Assembly: GCA_963800975.1 (NCBI GenBank)
Contig: CAWDDB010000009.1
Location: 62,001 to 126,000 of the forward strand
Direction of reading: 5' to 3'
DNA length: 64,000 nucleotides
Origin: JALYGY01 sp963800975
GTDB taxonomy: Bacteria; Actinomycetota; Rubrobacteria; Rubrobacterales; Rubrobacteraceae
The position numbers and the translations under genes were made by a program. Shown piece by piece: positions 1 to 8,921 of this stretch (positions are counted from its first letter, which is position 1; the number at the start of each line of letters is the position of its first letter). The notes under the pieces were generated by a model that was not told the DNA's origin, made no database searches, and was given only the letters and a program-made list of their open reading frames with translations.

Positions 1-921
1 GAGGACCAGCGCGTAGGTAAAGAAGATGGCGTTGTAGAGGAAGGCCTGGGAGGCCATCAGCGTCAGCCCGAGGACGGTCCGCTTGGGGTACATCTGGAAC
101 ATGGCCTTCAGGATGATGCCGAACCCTATGCTCTCCCGCTGCTCGACGACGATCGGGTCTCCCTCTGCCGGCGGGAGGTCGCGGCCGCTCTCGCGGCGCA
201 CCTCCTCCTCTATGGCCCCGGTCGTCTCCTCCGCCTCGTCGGTCCGGCCGTGGGTCAAGAGCCAGCGCGGGCTCTCCGGCACGAAGCGGCGGATCAGGAG
301 CACGCCCACGCCCAGCGCCGCCCCGAGCCAGAAGGCCACCCGCCAGCCGTAGTACTGGTCGATGATGTTGGGGTTCAGCAGGAATATGGAGAGGACCGAC
401 CCCATCATCGCCCCGATCCAGTAGCTGCCGCTTATGGCGAGGGCCACCTGGCCCCGAAAGCGGGCCGGAATCAGCTCGTCCACCGCCGAGTAGATGGCCG
501 AGTACTCTCCACCGATACCAGCCCCGGCCAGGAAGCGGAACAAGGCGAAGCTCCAGAAGTCCCACGAGAAGGCGGTGAGGAAGCTGAAGATCAGGTAGAC
601 GGCGAGCGTGATCAGGAACAGCTTCTTGCGGCCGAAGCGGTCGGTCAGGTACGAGAAGAAGAGCGCCCCGGTGCAGGCGCCGGCGATGTAAATGCCTCCG
701 GCCAGCCCGACCTGGCCCTCCGTGAAGTTTAGCCCCGAGTCTGGCTCGGTGAGCACGCCGGCTATGTTGCCGACGATGGTGACCTCGAGGCCGTCGAGGA
801 TCCACGTGACTCCAAGCGCCAGGATGACCAGCCAGTGCCACCGCGACCACGGCAGCCGATCCATCCTGGTCGGGACGTAACTTTCGACCGCCCCGTGCGC
901 GGCCTCACCGCCGTTGCTCAT
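1..921 (-). CDS. MFS transporter, sugar/metabolite porter type (C-terminal part outside window)
   Basis: The reading frame runs off the left edge of the window, leaving 307 codons. Translation from ATG at 921 (preceded by an AGGAGG-type site) begins MSNGGEAAHGAVES and shows the major facilitator layout: a first helix starting near residue 28 (WLVILALGVTWILDGLE), then the loop signature DRFGRKK near residue 92, the segment RFLAGAGIGGEYSAI, and PESPRWLL after helix 6, typical of the sugar porter and related metabolite symporter families. About eight of twelve helices are visible. It is expected to be a proton-coupled inner membrane transporter; the substrate cannot be read from the sequence. 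It is transcribed away from the stress-protein gene to its right, with about 300 bases between them. Confidence 0.85.
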   Translation of the reverse strand, partial: MSNGGEAAHGAVESYVPTRMDRLPWSRWHWLVILALGVTWILDGLEVTIVGNIAGVLTEPDSGLNFTEGQVGLAGGIYIAGACTGALFFSYLTDRFGRKKLFLITLAVYLIFSFLTAFSWDFWSFALFRFLAGAGIGGEYSAIYSAVDELIPARFRGQVALAISGSYWIGAMMGSVLSIFLLNPNIIDQYYGWRVAFWLGAALGVGVLLIRRFVPESPRWLLTHGRTDEAEETTGAIEEEVRRESGRDLPPAEGDPIVVEQRESIGFGIILKAMFQMYPKRTVLGLTLMASQAFLYNAIFFTYALVL

Positions 922-1107
922 CCAATCCTCCTTACTACCGCGCGGTCGACCGGATGGACTTCCCCGCGACCCGTTTCCCCGATTGGTCGCATCTACCCCC
1001 GGAACACGACTCTTAATCTGTGGGCTACGGGTTTCGAGCTACAACCCTCGGTTATCGGGGATACCGGCGCGGGTTCCTGTATTTGCGTGGCCTGATGCGT
1101 TTGTTGT

Positions 1108-1138
1108 TTGCGTGCCAACGCGGGCAGGCACTTATAAT
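1108..1138 (+). promoter_or_regulatory. Candidate promoter of the universal stress protein gene
   Basis: A perfect TATAAT hexamer lies at 1133-1138, with TTGCGT at 1108-1113 as the best -35 candidate (spacer 19, longer than ideal). It sits about 80 bases before the GTG start at 1219. The rest of the 922-1218 gap has no convincing gene. Confidence 0.4.
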
Positions 1139-1218
1139 GTGCGTGGGGTGGGGCTGGCCGTGTGCCCGGCGTCCCCGCGCGAGAACGGGCTTCTCGAGGC
1201 GCTGGAGAGGAGGAGGAC

Positions 1219-1701
1219 GTGAGCGAGTTTCCGGCGAAGATCCTGCTCGCGACCGACGGCTCGGAGGACGCGGCGCTGGCCACCGGGGCCGCCGTCGGCC
1301 TGGCCAGGGACACCGGCGCGGAGCTACACGTGGTGCACGTCGGCGAGGTACACCACGTCTATCCCCCGCGGACCCCCGCTCCCCTGCCCCCGGCCGAGAC
1401 GGAGGAGCAGATCAGGAGGGGGCACCAGGAGTTCCTCGACCAGGAGATCAAAAAGATAGAAGGGGATGGCGGGACGGTGACGAAAGCTTACCTGCGGATC
1501 GGCAAACCGGCCGAGGAGATCCTACGCTGCAGCGAGGACATCGTCGCCGGCATGATCGTGGTGGGAAATCAGGGCTTCGGCCAGACGTTCAGCAGGCTGA
1601 GGCGCTTCCTCATGGGGAGCACCTCGGAGAAGGTCGCCCGCTACGCCCGCTGCTCGGTCATGGTGGTGCGCAAAGACCTCTACGATCGCCCCTCGGCATG
1701 A
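1219..1701 (+). CDS. Universal stress protein (UspA family)
   Basis: A 160-aa single-domain Usp protein, the normal length for the family. It opens with the first beta strand KILLATDGSEDA, where the Asp that contacts ATP is present, and has the C-terminal nucleotide-binding signature GNQGFG followed after a short stretch by MGSTSEKV, matching G-x2-G-x9-G(S/T). It is therefore probably an ATP-binding Usp of the cytoplasm, acting in stress survival through unknown partners. The GTG at 1219 is preferred over upstream frame starts because GGAGGAGG lies just before it. Its TGA overlaps the ATG of the next gene (ATGA at 1698-1701), so the two are probably translated together. Confidence 0.9.
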   Translation: MSEFPAKILLATDGSEDAALATGAAVGLARDTGAELHVVHVGEVHHVYPPRTPAPLPPAETEEQIRRGHQEFLDQEIKKIEGDGGTVTKAYLRIGKPAEEILRCSEDIVAGMIVVGNQGFGQTFSRLRRFLMGSTSEKVARYARCSVMVVRKDLYDRPSA

Positions 1702-2108
1702 CATACGGCACCGCGTTTTCGGATGCGGGGAGGCGCCGGATCTCCTATCGGGTTCTTATGGCGTGCGTGATTTTCGCGCTCGTGTGCGCCCAGCCGGCGG
1801 CGGCGCAGGACAAGCCCGTCCTGACCTCGTCGGAGGGTCCTGGCTACGAGGTCTTCGAGGACGGCACAATAGTTATCGGGGACGACGTGGTCGGGGACTG
1901 CCGCTCGTTGTTCGAAAGCGCCAAGGCGGCCGGCACGCAGAACAGCAAGGAGATCGAGAGGCAGGTCAGGGTATGCACGGAGGCCGGCTTCCCGCCTCGC
2001 GGCGCACCGCTGCCAAGCACCGGCGGCCAGCCCATCCTGCCAGTCGCCGTTGCCCTGCTGCTCGTCGGATGCGCCCTGATCAGGCACCAGGTTTCGGGCT
2101 TCGGGTAG
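1698..2108 (+). CDS. Small secreted protein with LPSTG sortase signal
   Basis: A 136-aa protein of unknown function. An N-terminal region with hydrophobic core (MACVIFALVCAQPAAAQ, from about residue 21) looks like a signal peptide; the mature part is about 75 residues with two cysteines. The C-terminus carries LPSTGG, a hydrophobic stretch ILPVAVALLLVGCALI, then Arg-His, the tripartite sorting signal used by sortases. It should be attached to the cell wall or polymer outside the membrane. The start overlaps the stop of the stress protein gene. The last codons are encoded inside a degenerate TTCGGG-type repeat, so the natural C-terminus may once have been shorter. A class E-like sortase is encoded at 55888-56535. 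Confidence 0.75.
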   Translation: MTYGTAFSDAGRRRISYRVLMACVIFALVCAQPAAAQDKPVLTSSEGPGYEVFEDGTIVIGDDVVGDCRSLFESAKAAGTQNSKEIERQVRVCTEAGFPPRGAPLPSTGGQPILPVAVALLLVGCALIRHQVSGFG

Positions 2109-2135
2109 AGGGATCCGAGTCCCGTTGCCCGAACC

Positions 2136-3074
2136 CTAGCCGGCGGAGAGACCGGACTTCGCCGCGGTGAGCCGGATCGCGCGCTCGGGATCGGGGTCCC
2201 CGGTGAACGCTTCGGGGTGCAGAATTCGGGCGAGCATCTCCACGCCCTCTACGAGCCGCGGCGCCGGACGGCTGAAGTGGGAGTTCGCGTCCACGGCCCA
2301 CACGCGACCGCTCTTCACCGCGGGAAGATCTCCCCATCCCGGCAGCGCGGGCAACACGCGGACGGCCTCCTCTGCGGCGCGCCTCGCGCCGAAGCCGCAG
2401 GGCATGAGGACGAGCGTCTCGGGCGCGGCTTCGAAGATCTCCACCCAGGAGAGGCGCTCGGAAGGCTCTCCCGGGCCGGCAAGAAGATCCTCCCCGCCCG
2501 CGAGGGCGACCATCTCCGGGACCCAGTGCCCGGCGGAGTAAGGGGGATCGAGCCACTCGACGCAACCGACGCGGGCGCCGGGAAGCCCCGCGACCGCCCC
2601 TTGCACGCGGGCGAGCCTGCTCTCGAGGGAGGAGACCCTGGCGCGGGCCTCCTCGCCCCGGCCGAGGGCCTCTCCGACCCTTACGGCGTCGTCCAGGACG
2701 TCGCGCAGCGAGGTCGGGTTGAGGGTCAGTACCTCGGGCTCCCCCTTCAGCCCGGCCACCACGCCCTCGACGAGGCTCGTGGATACGGCGCAGACTTCGC
2801 AGAGCCCCTGGGTGAGGACGAGATCCGGCGCGAGCTCTTCAAGGAGGGCCGCGTCCAGGGCGTAGAGGCTGCCCTCGTCCGTCATGCGCCTCTCGACGGC
2901 GGCGTCGATCTCCGCGCTCGTCATGCTCTGGTCTATCTTGCTGCTCGTGAGGGTGGGGAGCTCTTCGACGCCCGGCGGGTAATCGCACTCGTGGGTGACC
3001 CCGACGAGGGCGTCGCGTGCGCCGGCGAAGTGGACCATCTCGGTCGCGCTCGGCAGGAGCGAGGCTACCCGCAC
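2136..3074 (-). CDS. BtuF-like cobalamin/metal-chelate binding protein without signal peptide
   Basis: A 312-aa protein of the periplasmic binding protein class III fold (COG0614). It begins directly with the fold (RVASLLPSATEMVHFAG), the usual BtuF opening, and has the conserved stretches THECDYP, APDLVLTQGLCEVC, VGCVEWLDPPYSAGHWVPEM and LMPCGFG. No signal peptide or lipobox precedes the fold, so it is predicted to be cytoplasmic, unlike true BtuF. No ABC permease or ATPase is adjacent; the gene follows the S2P protease gene by five bases on the same strand. Its ligand is likely a corrinoid or other chelate, but this is inference from family only. The start codon is GTG. Confidence 0.8.
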   Translation of the reverse strand: MRVASLLPSATEMVHFAGARDALVGVTHECDYPPGVEELPTLTSSKIDQSMTSAEIDAAVERRMTDEGSLYALDAALLEELAPDLVLTQGLCEVCAVSTSLVEGVVAGLKGEPEVLTLNPTSLRDVLDDAVRVGEALGRGEEARARVSSLESRLARVQGAVAGLPGARVGCVEWLDPPYSAGHWVPEMVALAGGEDLLAGPGEPSERLSWVEIFEAAPETLVLMPCGFGARRAAEEAVRVLPALPGWGDLPAVKSGRVWAVDANSHFSRPAPRLVEGVEMLARILHPEAFTGDPDPERAIRLTAAKSGLSAG

Positions 3075-3079
3075 GCCCG

Positions 3080-4186
3080 CTACGCCTGCTTGCGCAGGTC
3101 GCGCAAGAGGGCGGCCTGGCCTATGTCGTCCATGCTCAACATCCCGACGAGCTCGTCAGCCTTGACAACGGGCAGGGCCCTCAGGCCGCTCTCCTGCAGT
3201 ATGCGGGCCCCGTCTTCGAAGAGGTCGGCGTCGGGCGAGATGGTCGGGAATTCCGTCTTCATCACGTCGCGAACGCTCGCGTAGCGGTCCGGGGAGTGGG
3301 CGGCGGCCATGATCTCGTTGCGCGTGATCATGCCGACCAGGTTACCGTCCTCGTCCACGACCGGGAAGTCCTCCTGGTAGCCGTGGATGACCAGGTCGAG
3401 GACCTGCCCGAAGGTATGGTAGGGGGTGACGGTCTCGGTGCGGCGGCGGCTGCCCATGACGTCGGAGACCAGGAGCCCGCGCATCACCTCGCGCCGCCGC
3501 ACCATCTGGGCCTCCCCGCCCGCCCCGAAGAAGATGAAGACCCCGACCAGGGCGAGGAGCAGGTTCCCGCTCAGCAGCCCGACCAGGAAGAAGGCCGCGG
3601 CGAAGAACTGCCCGACCGTCGAGGAGATGTCCGTGGCCCGCACGGGTCCGAGCCGGGTGGCCAGCAGGCCGCGCAGCACGCGCCCGCCGTCCATCGGGAA
3701 GGCCGGGATGAGGTTGAAGACCACGAGCGCCAGGTTTATGTAGCCGAGGTACAGGAAGACCTGCGCCGCGGAGGTCACGCCCCCTAGGATGTCGGGGGGA
3801 GCGGTCAGGCGGCCGCCGAGCAGGAAGGCCGCGCCGAAGAAGATCGGGGCGAGCACGACGTTGACGAGCGGCCCCGCGGTGGCGATCTTGACCTCGTCCC
3901 AGGGCTTGTCGGGGAGCGCCTTGAGCCTGGCCAGCCCGCCGATGGGCAGCAGGGTTATGTCGGCGATCTCGATGCCAAGCCGCTGCGCGACGAGCGAGTG
4001 GCCGTACTCGTGCAAAAGCACGCAGACGAACAGCGCGACGATGATGCCGACGGTGATCAGGGCTCCGGGCAGGCTGCCGGAGTTCTGGTATGCGGCGAAG
4101 CCGAAAAAGGCCAGGAGCAAGAGGAAGGTCCAGTGGATCTTCACGTCTATGCCGAAGGCGCGACCTATCTTTATCGAGCCGCCCAT
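3080..4186 (-). CDS. Site-2 protease family zinc metalloprotease with CBS domain pair
   Basis: A 368-aa multi-pass membrane protein of the M50 (SpoIVFB-like) group. The zinc site HEYGH lies near residue 62 inside a helix, and the third-ligand motif NLIPAFPMDGGR near residue 160 completes it. Six or so hydrophobic segments occupy residues 15-225. The C-terminal ~130 residues form two CBS repeats (VSDVMGSRRRTETV, then VRDVMKTEFPTI), which in relatives bind adenine nucleotides and gate proteolysis. It should cleave transmembrane substrates such as anti-sigma factors; no obvious substrate gene is adjacent. It is transcribed divergently from the polymerase gene (67-base gap) and upstream of the BtuF-like gene. 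Confidence 0.9.
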   Translation of the reverse strand: MGGSIKIGRAFGIDVKIHWTFLLLLAFFGFAAYQNSGSLPGALITVGIIVALFVCVLLHEYGHSLVAQRLGIEIADITLLPIGGLARLKALPDKPWDEVKIATAGPLVNVVLAPIFFGAAFLLGGRLTAPPDILGGVTSAAQVFLYLGYINLALVVFNLIPAFPMDGGRVLRGLLATRLGPVRATDISSTVGQFFAAAFFLVGLLSGNLLLALVGVFIFFGAGGEAQMVRRREVMRGLLVSDVMGSRRRTETVTPYHTFGQVLDLVIHGYQEDFPVVDEDGNLVGMITRNEIMAAAHSPDRYASVRDVMKTEFPTISPDADLFEDGARILQESGLRALPVVKADELVGMLSMDDIGQAALLRDLRKQA

Positions 4187-4253
4187 ATCCGGCAGAGTTT
4201 ACCCCAAAGGCGGGGGCCGAAGTGTGAACGCGCCGGCCTGCTAGAATCGACGC

Positions 4254-5996
4254 ATGGAGGAACGCACCACGACCTACCGCCTCGTCACTGACGCGGCCGA
4301 ACTCCCCGGGGTGGCAGAGGCCCTCGCAGACGTCGAGGCCGTTGGCGCCGATATCGAGACGACGGACCTGAGCCCGAGGGACGGGAAGACGCGTCTGCTG
4401 CAGCTCGCCACCCCCGACGAGACCTACGTCGTGGATGTCTTTTCGGTGCGGGATCTCTCGCCGCTCGCGGAGGTGCTGGAGGACGGGCCGGTCAAGACCT
4501 TCCACAACGCCAAGTTCGACCTGGCCTTCCTGCTGGAGGAGCACGGCATCTCCGTCTCACCCGTCTTCGACACCATGCTCGCGGCGCAGCTCCTCGACGG
4601 CGGGAACTACGGGGCATCCTACGCCCTCGAGGCCGTCGCGGAGCGCTACCTGGACGAGGCGGTGGACAAGTCCGAGCGCCGCGCCGACTGGTCTGGCGAG
4701 CTGAGCCGCGCCCAGCTCGAGTACGCGGCCAGGGACGCCGCCATCCTGCTCCCCCTGCGCGAGAGCCTCTCCGGGAAGCTCGAGGAGGAAGGACTCGGCT
4801 ACATCTCGGGGGTGGAGTTCGGGGCGGTGGCGGCGATCTCCGAGATGGAGCTGGCCGGCATCAGGCTAGACCTAGCGCGGTGGAAGGAGCTGGAGGTAAC
4901 GGTCCGCGAGCGGAGGGACCTGGCGGCGGAGCGCCTCGAGTCGTTCTTCCCGCCGCCCGAAGGCGTCCTTCCCCTGGAGGGCCTCGGACCCCGGCTCAAC
5001 CTCAACAGCCCGAAGCAGATCACCGACGCCTTCCGTACCCTCGGCATAGAGCTCCCGGACACCAAGGTGTGGACGCTCCTGAAGATCGAGCACCCGGCAG
5101 CCAGGGCGCTCCTCGAGTACCGCGAGCTGCAAAAGAAGCTCGGCACATACCTGGAGCCTTACCCCAAGTTCATCCACCCAAGGACCGGCCGCATCCACGC
5201 CAACTTCCTGCAGTGCAGGGTGCCAACCGGAAGGCTTGCTTGCACCAACCCGAATATTCAGCAGATACCGCACGAGGACGAGTTCAGGCGCTGCTTTGTG
5301 GCGGAGGAGGGGAACGTCCTCGTGATCGCCGACTACTCGCAGATAGAGCTCAGGATCCTGGCCGAAGTCTCGGACGACCCGGCCTTCGTGGGGGCCTTCC
5401 AGAGGGGCGACGATCTGCACCGCCTGACGGCGGCGACGATGTACGGCGTGCCGATGGAGGAGGTCACGAAGGACCAGCGCTCGGACGCCAAGCGCATAAA
5501 CTTCGGCCTGATGTACGGCAGGGGCGCCAGGAGCCTCTCGGCCCAGCTCGGCACGGACGAGGAGCGCGGGCGACAGCTCATAGACGAGTACTTCGCCAAC
5601 TACCCCAAGGTGCAGCGCTTTTTGCAGATGACCGCGAACCGGGCTATGCGGGACAGGACCTTGAGGACGCTCGCGGGCCGCGTGCGCAAGTTCGGCAACG
5701 ACCCTGTGGCCGACGATCGGGGGGCGATGCGCCGCGAAGCGATGAACTTTCCCATCCAGGGCGCCGCCAGCGATATCGCCAAGCTCGCCCTCGGATACGT
5801 GCGCGAAGACCTCGGGGGCCTCGACGCGCGCCTCATAAACAGCATCCACGACGAGTTCGTCGTCGAGTGCGCGGAGGATTCATCCGGCGAGGTGTCGGAG
5901 AGGACGAAGGCGGCCATGATCCGGGCCGGCGAGGAGATCCTGGACGAGGTCCCGGTCGACGTCGAGGTGGTCGTCTCGCGCGAGTGGCGAAAGTAG
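4254..5996 (+). CDS. DNA polymerase I-type bifunctional 3'-5' exonuclease/polymerase lacking the 5' nuclease
   Basis: A 580-aa protein with only the Klenow part of Pol I. The exonuclease domain (residues ~1-190) keeps the DEDDy residues: GADIETTDLS (Exo I), FHNAKFDLAF (Exo II) and YAARDAAILL (Exo III), so proofreading should be active. The polymerase domain has motif A VIADYSQIELRIL near residue 360, motif B RSDAKRINFGLMYGRG near 405 and motif C NSIHDEFVVE near 530. Full-length PolA carries an extra ~300-residue 5' nuclease; its absence is typical of a second family A polymerase found in Actinobacteria and others, thought to act in repair. A TAGAAT hexamer lies a few bases before the ATG, which suggests a very short leader. 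Confidence 0.92.
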   Translation: MEERTTTYRLVTDAAELPGVAEALADVEAVGADIETTDLSPRDGKTRLLQLATPDETYVVDVFSVRDLSPLAEVLEDGPVKTFHNAKFDLAFLLEEHGISVSPVFDTMLAAQLLDGGNYGASYALEAVAERYLDEAVDKSERRADWSGELSRAQLEYAARDAAILLPLRESLSGKLEEEGLGYISGVEFGAVAAISEMELAGIRLDLARWKELEVTVRERRDLAAERLESFFPPPEGVLPLEGLGPRLNLNSPKQITDAFRTLGIELPDTKVWTLLKIEHPAARALLEYRELQKKLGTYLEPYPKFIHPRTGRIHANFLQCRVPTGRLACTNPNIQQIPHEDEFRRCFVAEEGNVLVIADYSQIELRILAEVSDDPAFVGAFQRGDDLHRLTAATMYGVPMEEVTKDQRSDAKRINFGLMYGRGARSLSAQLGTDEERGRQLIDEYFANYPKVQRFLQMTANRAMRDRTLRTLAGRVRKFGNDPVADDRGAMRREAMNFPIQGAASDIAKLALGYVREDLGGLDARLINSIHDEFVVECAEDSSGEVSERTKAAMIRAGEEILDEVPVDVEVVVSREWRK

Positions 5997-6030
5997 GCAT
6001 CGGGCTAGGCTTCGGGCATCGGGGTTTCTT

Positions 6031-6513
6031 GTGGTTAGCGAAGCGTATATTCGCCGGGCGGCGCCCGGCGACGCCGACGTTCTGAGCCGTATAGCCTTTT
6101 CCGCCAAGGGTCACTGGGGGTATCCGAAGCGGTGGATGGAGCGGTGGAGGGACGGGCTTACCATCACACCCGGGTTCGTCGAGCACAACGAAGTCCACGG
6201 GGTCATTGTCGAGGGGGAGACGGTCGGGTTCTACGCCCTCGTCGGGCAGGCGCCGACGCTGGAGCTCGAGCACCTGTGGGTGTCGCCGGAGCACATGGGC
6301 CTGGGACTGGGACGCGCGCTCTTCGAGCACGCCGTCGATACGGCCACTGACCTGGGCGCCGAAACCCTTGGGATCGAGGCGGACCCGAACGCGGAGGGTT
6401 TCTACGAGCGGATGGGCGCCACGCGGGTGGGCGAGATCGTCTACGAGCTAGAGGGCCGGGAGCGCATCCTGCCGTTGCTGGCTGTGGACGTGCAAGTTCC
6501 CGGATCCGGCTAG
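6031..6513 (+). CDS. GNAT family N-acetyltransferase
   Basis: A 160-aa protein with the single-domain GNAT fold. The acetyl-CoA loop motif is visible as LWVSPEHMGLGLGRALFEHA (residues ~86-105), followed by the usual C-terminal GFYERMGATRVGE, where a Tyr in the helix after motif A often acts as the general acid. The substrate is unknown. The start is GTG at 6031, only 34 bases after the polymerase stop. The gap is filled by degenerate repeats of the form GGCTTCG/GGCATCG, so no clear ribosome site is seen, and co-transcription with the polymerase gene is likely but unproven. Confidence 0.85.
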   Translation: MVSEAYIRRAAPGDADVLSRIAFSAKGHWGYPKRWMERWRDGLTITPGFVEHNEVHGVIVEGETVGFYALVGQAPTLELEHLWVSPEHMGLGLGRALFEHAVDTATDLGAETLGIEADPNAEGFYERMGATRVGEIVYELEGRERILPLLAVDVQVPGSG

Positions 6514-6669
6514 ACCAGCTTCGTACCACCAATCCGGTCCGTACGATGATCGGGACCGATCCCAGCACCCCCGCGGGCGGCGTGACCCGCTTGCACATGC
6601 GCATATGTCGCAACAAAAGTAGCATGCTCCGCGTGGACAAGGGTGCGCTGGCGGCACGAGGAGCTGAAG

Positions 6670-7581
6670 GTGGAAGAGATCGGGGCCCCAAGCAAGCGTA
6701 ACAAGGTGCGAGGAGGATCTTTGGGGATCGCGGTACTGCTGGTGCTCGCGACGCTCGCCGCCGCGGCGCTCGTCGTGCCGGTGGGCGAGGCGGACGCGCG
6801 TAGAGACCCGGCCAAGACGGGCTTCAACTCGGCCTGCGTGCTGAGCCACACCAGCCTGGACGATCCCATAGTCGAGCCCGAGCCTGGGATGGGCCACGAG
6901 CACAAGTTCTTCGGCAACTCGGGCACGGACCAGGCCTCCACGGGCGAGACGCTGCGCGACAACGGCATGCTCCACACGTGCTCCCGCGCGGCCCAGCGCT
7001 CCGCTTACTGGGTCCCCACGATGCGCTTGGGCGAGGACGTCATCGAGCCCACGCGCATGGGCGTGTACTACCTGACGGGCGACGGCCTGAGCCACGCCAG
7101 GGTGGACAACATTCCCTTCGGCCTGGAGGCGATAGCCCGCCAGGCGGGCGCCCCTGGCAAGGTGGAGTGGTACTGCAACAAGCGCGCCCAGGACGGCCCC
7201 AGGCGGGATTCCCCGCCGCCCACGTGCAAGAACCCCGGGCAAGGACTGGGCGTGACGATCACCTTCCCTCCGTGCCTGAATCCCGACAGCCCCGGGACCA
7301 AGAACGGCTGGGACCTCGTTGACCCCGTCGGGGGGGGCGGCCCCGGGCGGAAGTGCCCGGACCACCACCCGCGCCAGCTACCCACGCTCGTGCTCCATGT
7401 GGACTACCCCGTTCTGCCGGACAAGACGGGCCCCGTGACCGTCGCGCACCACGAAGGCTGGATGGGCGCGGATCACATGCACGCCGACTACGTAAACCCC
7501 GAGAACGTGAACCCCCTGATCCACGACTGCATGGTCAAACGCAACCCGGGCGACAAACGCCCCAAGCGCTGCGAACAGTAG
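6670..7581 (+). CDS. Secreted DUF1996 domain protein
   Basis: A 303-aa exported protein. The start is placed at GTG 6670 because GAGGAG lies six bases before it; an upstream in-frame GTG at 6643 lacks such a site. A basic N-terminus is followed by a hydrophobic segment (residues ~16-40) ending near GEADA. The mature part matches DUF1996: HTSLDDPIVEPEPGMGHEHKFFGNSGT, SAYWVPTM, and a late histidine-rich segment HHEGWMGADHMHADY. The abundance of His, Asp and paired Cys suggests a metal-dependent or metal-binding extracellular protein; DUF1996 proteins in fungi and actinobacteria have no settled function. It stands alone between a GNAT gene and a convergent aminotransferase gene. Confidence 0.85.
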   Translation: MEEIGAPSKRNKVRGGSLGIAVLLVLATLAAAALVVPVGEADARRDPAKTGFNSACVLSHTSLDDPIVEPEPGMGHEHKFFGNSGTDQASTGETLRDNGMLHTCSRAAQRSAYWVPTMRLGEDVIEPTRMGVYYLTGDGLSHARVDNIPFGLEAIARQAGAPGKVEWYCNKRAQDGPRRDSPPPTCKNPGQGLGVTITFPPCLNPDSPGTKNGWDLVDPVGGGGPGRKCPDHHPRQLPTLVLHVDYPVLPDKTGPVTVAHHEGWMGADHMHADYVNPENVNPLIHDCMVKRNPGDKRPKRCEQ

Positions 7582-7682
7582 GAAGAGAGGACCTCGAAAG
7601 GCGAAGGATGAGCCGGGCCAGGATGCCCTGACGCCCGATGCCGCCTGTCAGCGAAAGGTTCGGCTCCCTCGCTGACCCCTCT

Positions 7683-8882
7683 CTAGGTCTTCGAGAGGTC
7701 GCGTCCGAGGGCCTCGCAGAAGCGGGTCACCTCATCTTCGGTGTTGTAGTAGTGAACGGAGGCCCGGATCAGGGCGTCCAGCTTCCGGTCTTCCATGTCG
7801 AGCAGGGTCGAGCTAGCCGGCGTGACGGAGGTGTTGATGCCCCCAGCCGATAGCCCCTGGCTTACGTCCGCGGCGGCCCGTCCCTCGACGCTGAAGGTTA
7901 CGATGCCGCACCGCTCGGCCCCGAGGTCCCTGACCTCGACGCCCGCGATGGCGTCCAGGCGGGAGCGCAGGTCCTCGGCCAGGGTCCCGACGCGTTCCCA
8001 GATGGCCTCCATTCCCCACCCCAGAGCGTAGTCGATGGCGACGCCCAGGCCCACCTTGCCCGCGAAATTCGTCTCCCAGTTCTCGAAGCGCCTGGCGTCC
8101 GAGCGTATCTCGAAGCTGTCCGTGCCGGTCCATTCCGCCGCGTGCAGGTCCAGAAATGGCGGTTCTAGCTCTTCGAGGACGGCGCGCCGGACGTAGAGAA
8201 AGCCGGTGCCCCGAGGGCCGCGCAGGTACTTGCGGCCCGTCGCCGAGAGCATGTCGCAGCCGATGGTCTCTACGTCAATGGGCACCTGGCCGACGGACTG
8301 GCAGGCGTCGAGCAGGTAGAGGACGCCCGCCTCGCGCGCGACCTCCCCGATCTCTGCGGCCGGGTTCACGAGGCCGCCGTTCGTAGGGACGTGGGTTACT
8401 GCTATGAGCTTCACGCGCTCGTCCACCATCTCGCGCAAGGCCTCGACGGAGAGCTGTCCGTGCTCGTCGTTGGGGACGGGCTCGACCTTCGCCCCCGTCT
8501 TGCGCGCCACCTGCAGGTAGGCGATGTAGTTGCTGGCGTACTCGGCCGTCGCGGTCAGGATGCGGTCGCCGGGGCCGAGGGGTATCGAGTAGAAGGCCAT
8601 GTCCCACGCCCGCGTGGCGTTCTCGACCACGGCGACCTCGTCGGGTTCGCAGTGGATCAGGGCCGCGGTCGCGTCGTAGACGCGCTCGATGGCATCGTGG
8701 GACTTCTCGGCGGCCTCGTAGCCCCCGATGCGGGCTTCGAGCCCGAGGTGGGAGACGGTGGCGTCTAGCACCGGCTCCGGCATCAGGGAAGCCCCCGCGT
8801 TGTTGAAGTGCAGCACCTGCTCGCATCCCGGGGTCTCGCGCCGGGCTCGCGAGAGATCCGCCTCCGTAAACCTGCCGTTCAT
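7683..8882 (-). CDS. Class V aminotransferase (cysteine desulfurase/isopenicillin-N-epimerase-like)
   Basis: A 399-aa pyridoxal-phosphate enzyme. The opening HFNNAGASLMPEPVL and the segment AVVENATRAWDMAFYSI belong to the class V fold; LLDACQSVGQVPIDV provides the Asp that bonds the cofactor pyridine nitrogen, and SATGRKYLRGPRGTGFLYV contains the Schiff-base lysine (residue ~219). The family includes cysteine and selenocysteine desulfurases, kynureninases and epimerases. No suf or isc genes are nearby, which argues against a dedicated Fe-S role; an amino-acid lyase or epimerase is equally possible. It is followed upstream on the same strand by a DMT transporter gene (40-base gap), so the transporter may export or import the same amino acid. 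Confidence 0.82.
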   Translation of the reverse strand: MNGRFTEADLSRARRETPGCEQVLHFNNAGASLMPEPVLDATVSHLGLEARIGGYEAAEKSHDAIERVYDATAALIHCEPDEVAVVENATRAWDMAFYSIPLGPGDRILTATAEYASNYIAYLQVARKTGAKVEPVPNDEHGQLSVEALREMVDERVKLIAVTHVPTNGGLVNPAAEIGEVAREAGVLYLLDACQSVGQVPIDVETIGCDMLSATGRKYLRGPRGTGFLYVRRAVLEELEPPFLDLHAAEWTGTDSFEIRSDARRFENWETNFAGKVGLGVAIDYALGWGMEAIWERVGTLAEDLRSRLDAIAGVEVRDLGAERCGIVTFSVEGRAAADVSQGLSAGGINTSVTPASSTLLDMEDRKLDALIRASVHYYNTEDEVTRFCEALGRDLSKT

Positions 8883-8921
8883 CTTCTTGCCCTCCCCTGC
8901 CGCGTCTTCCGACGTACCATC

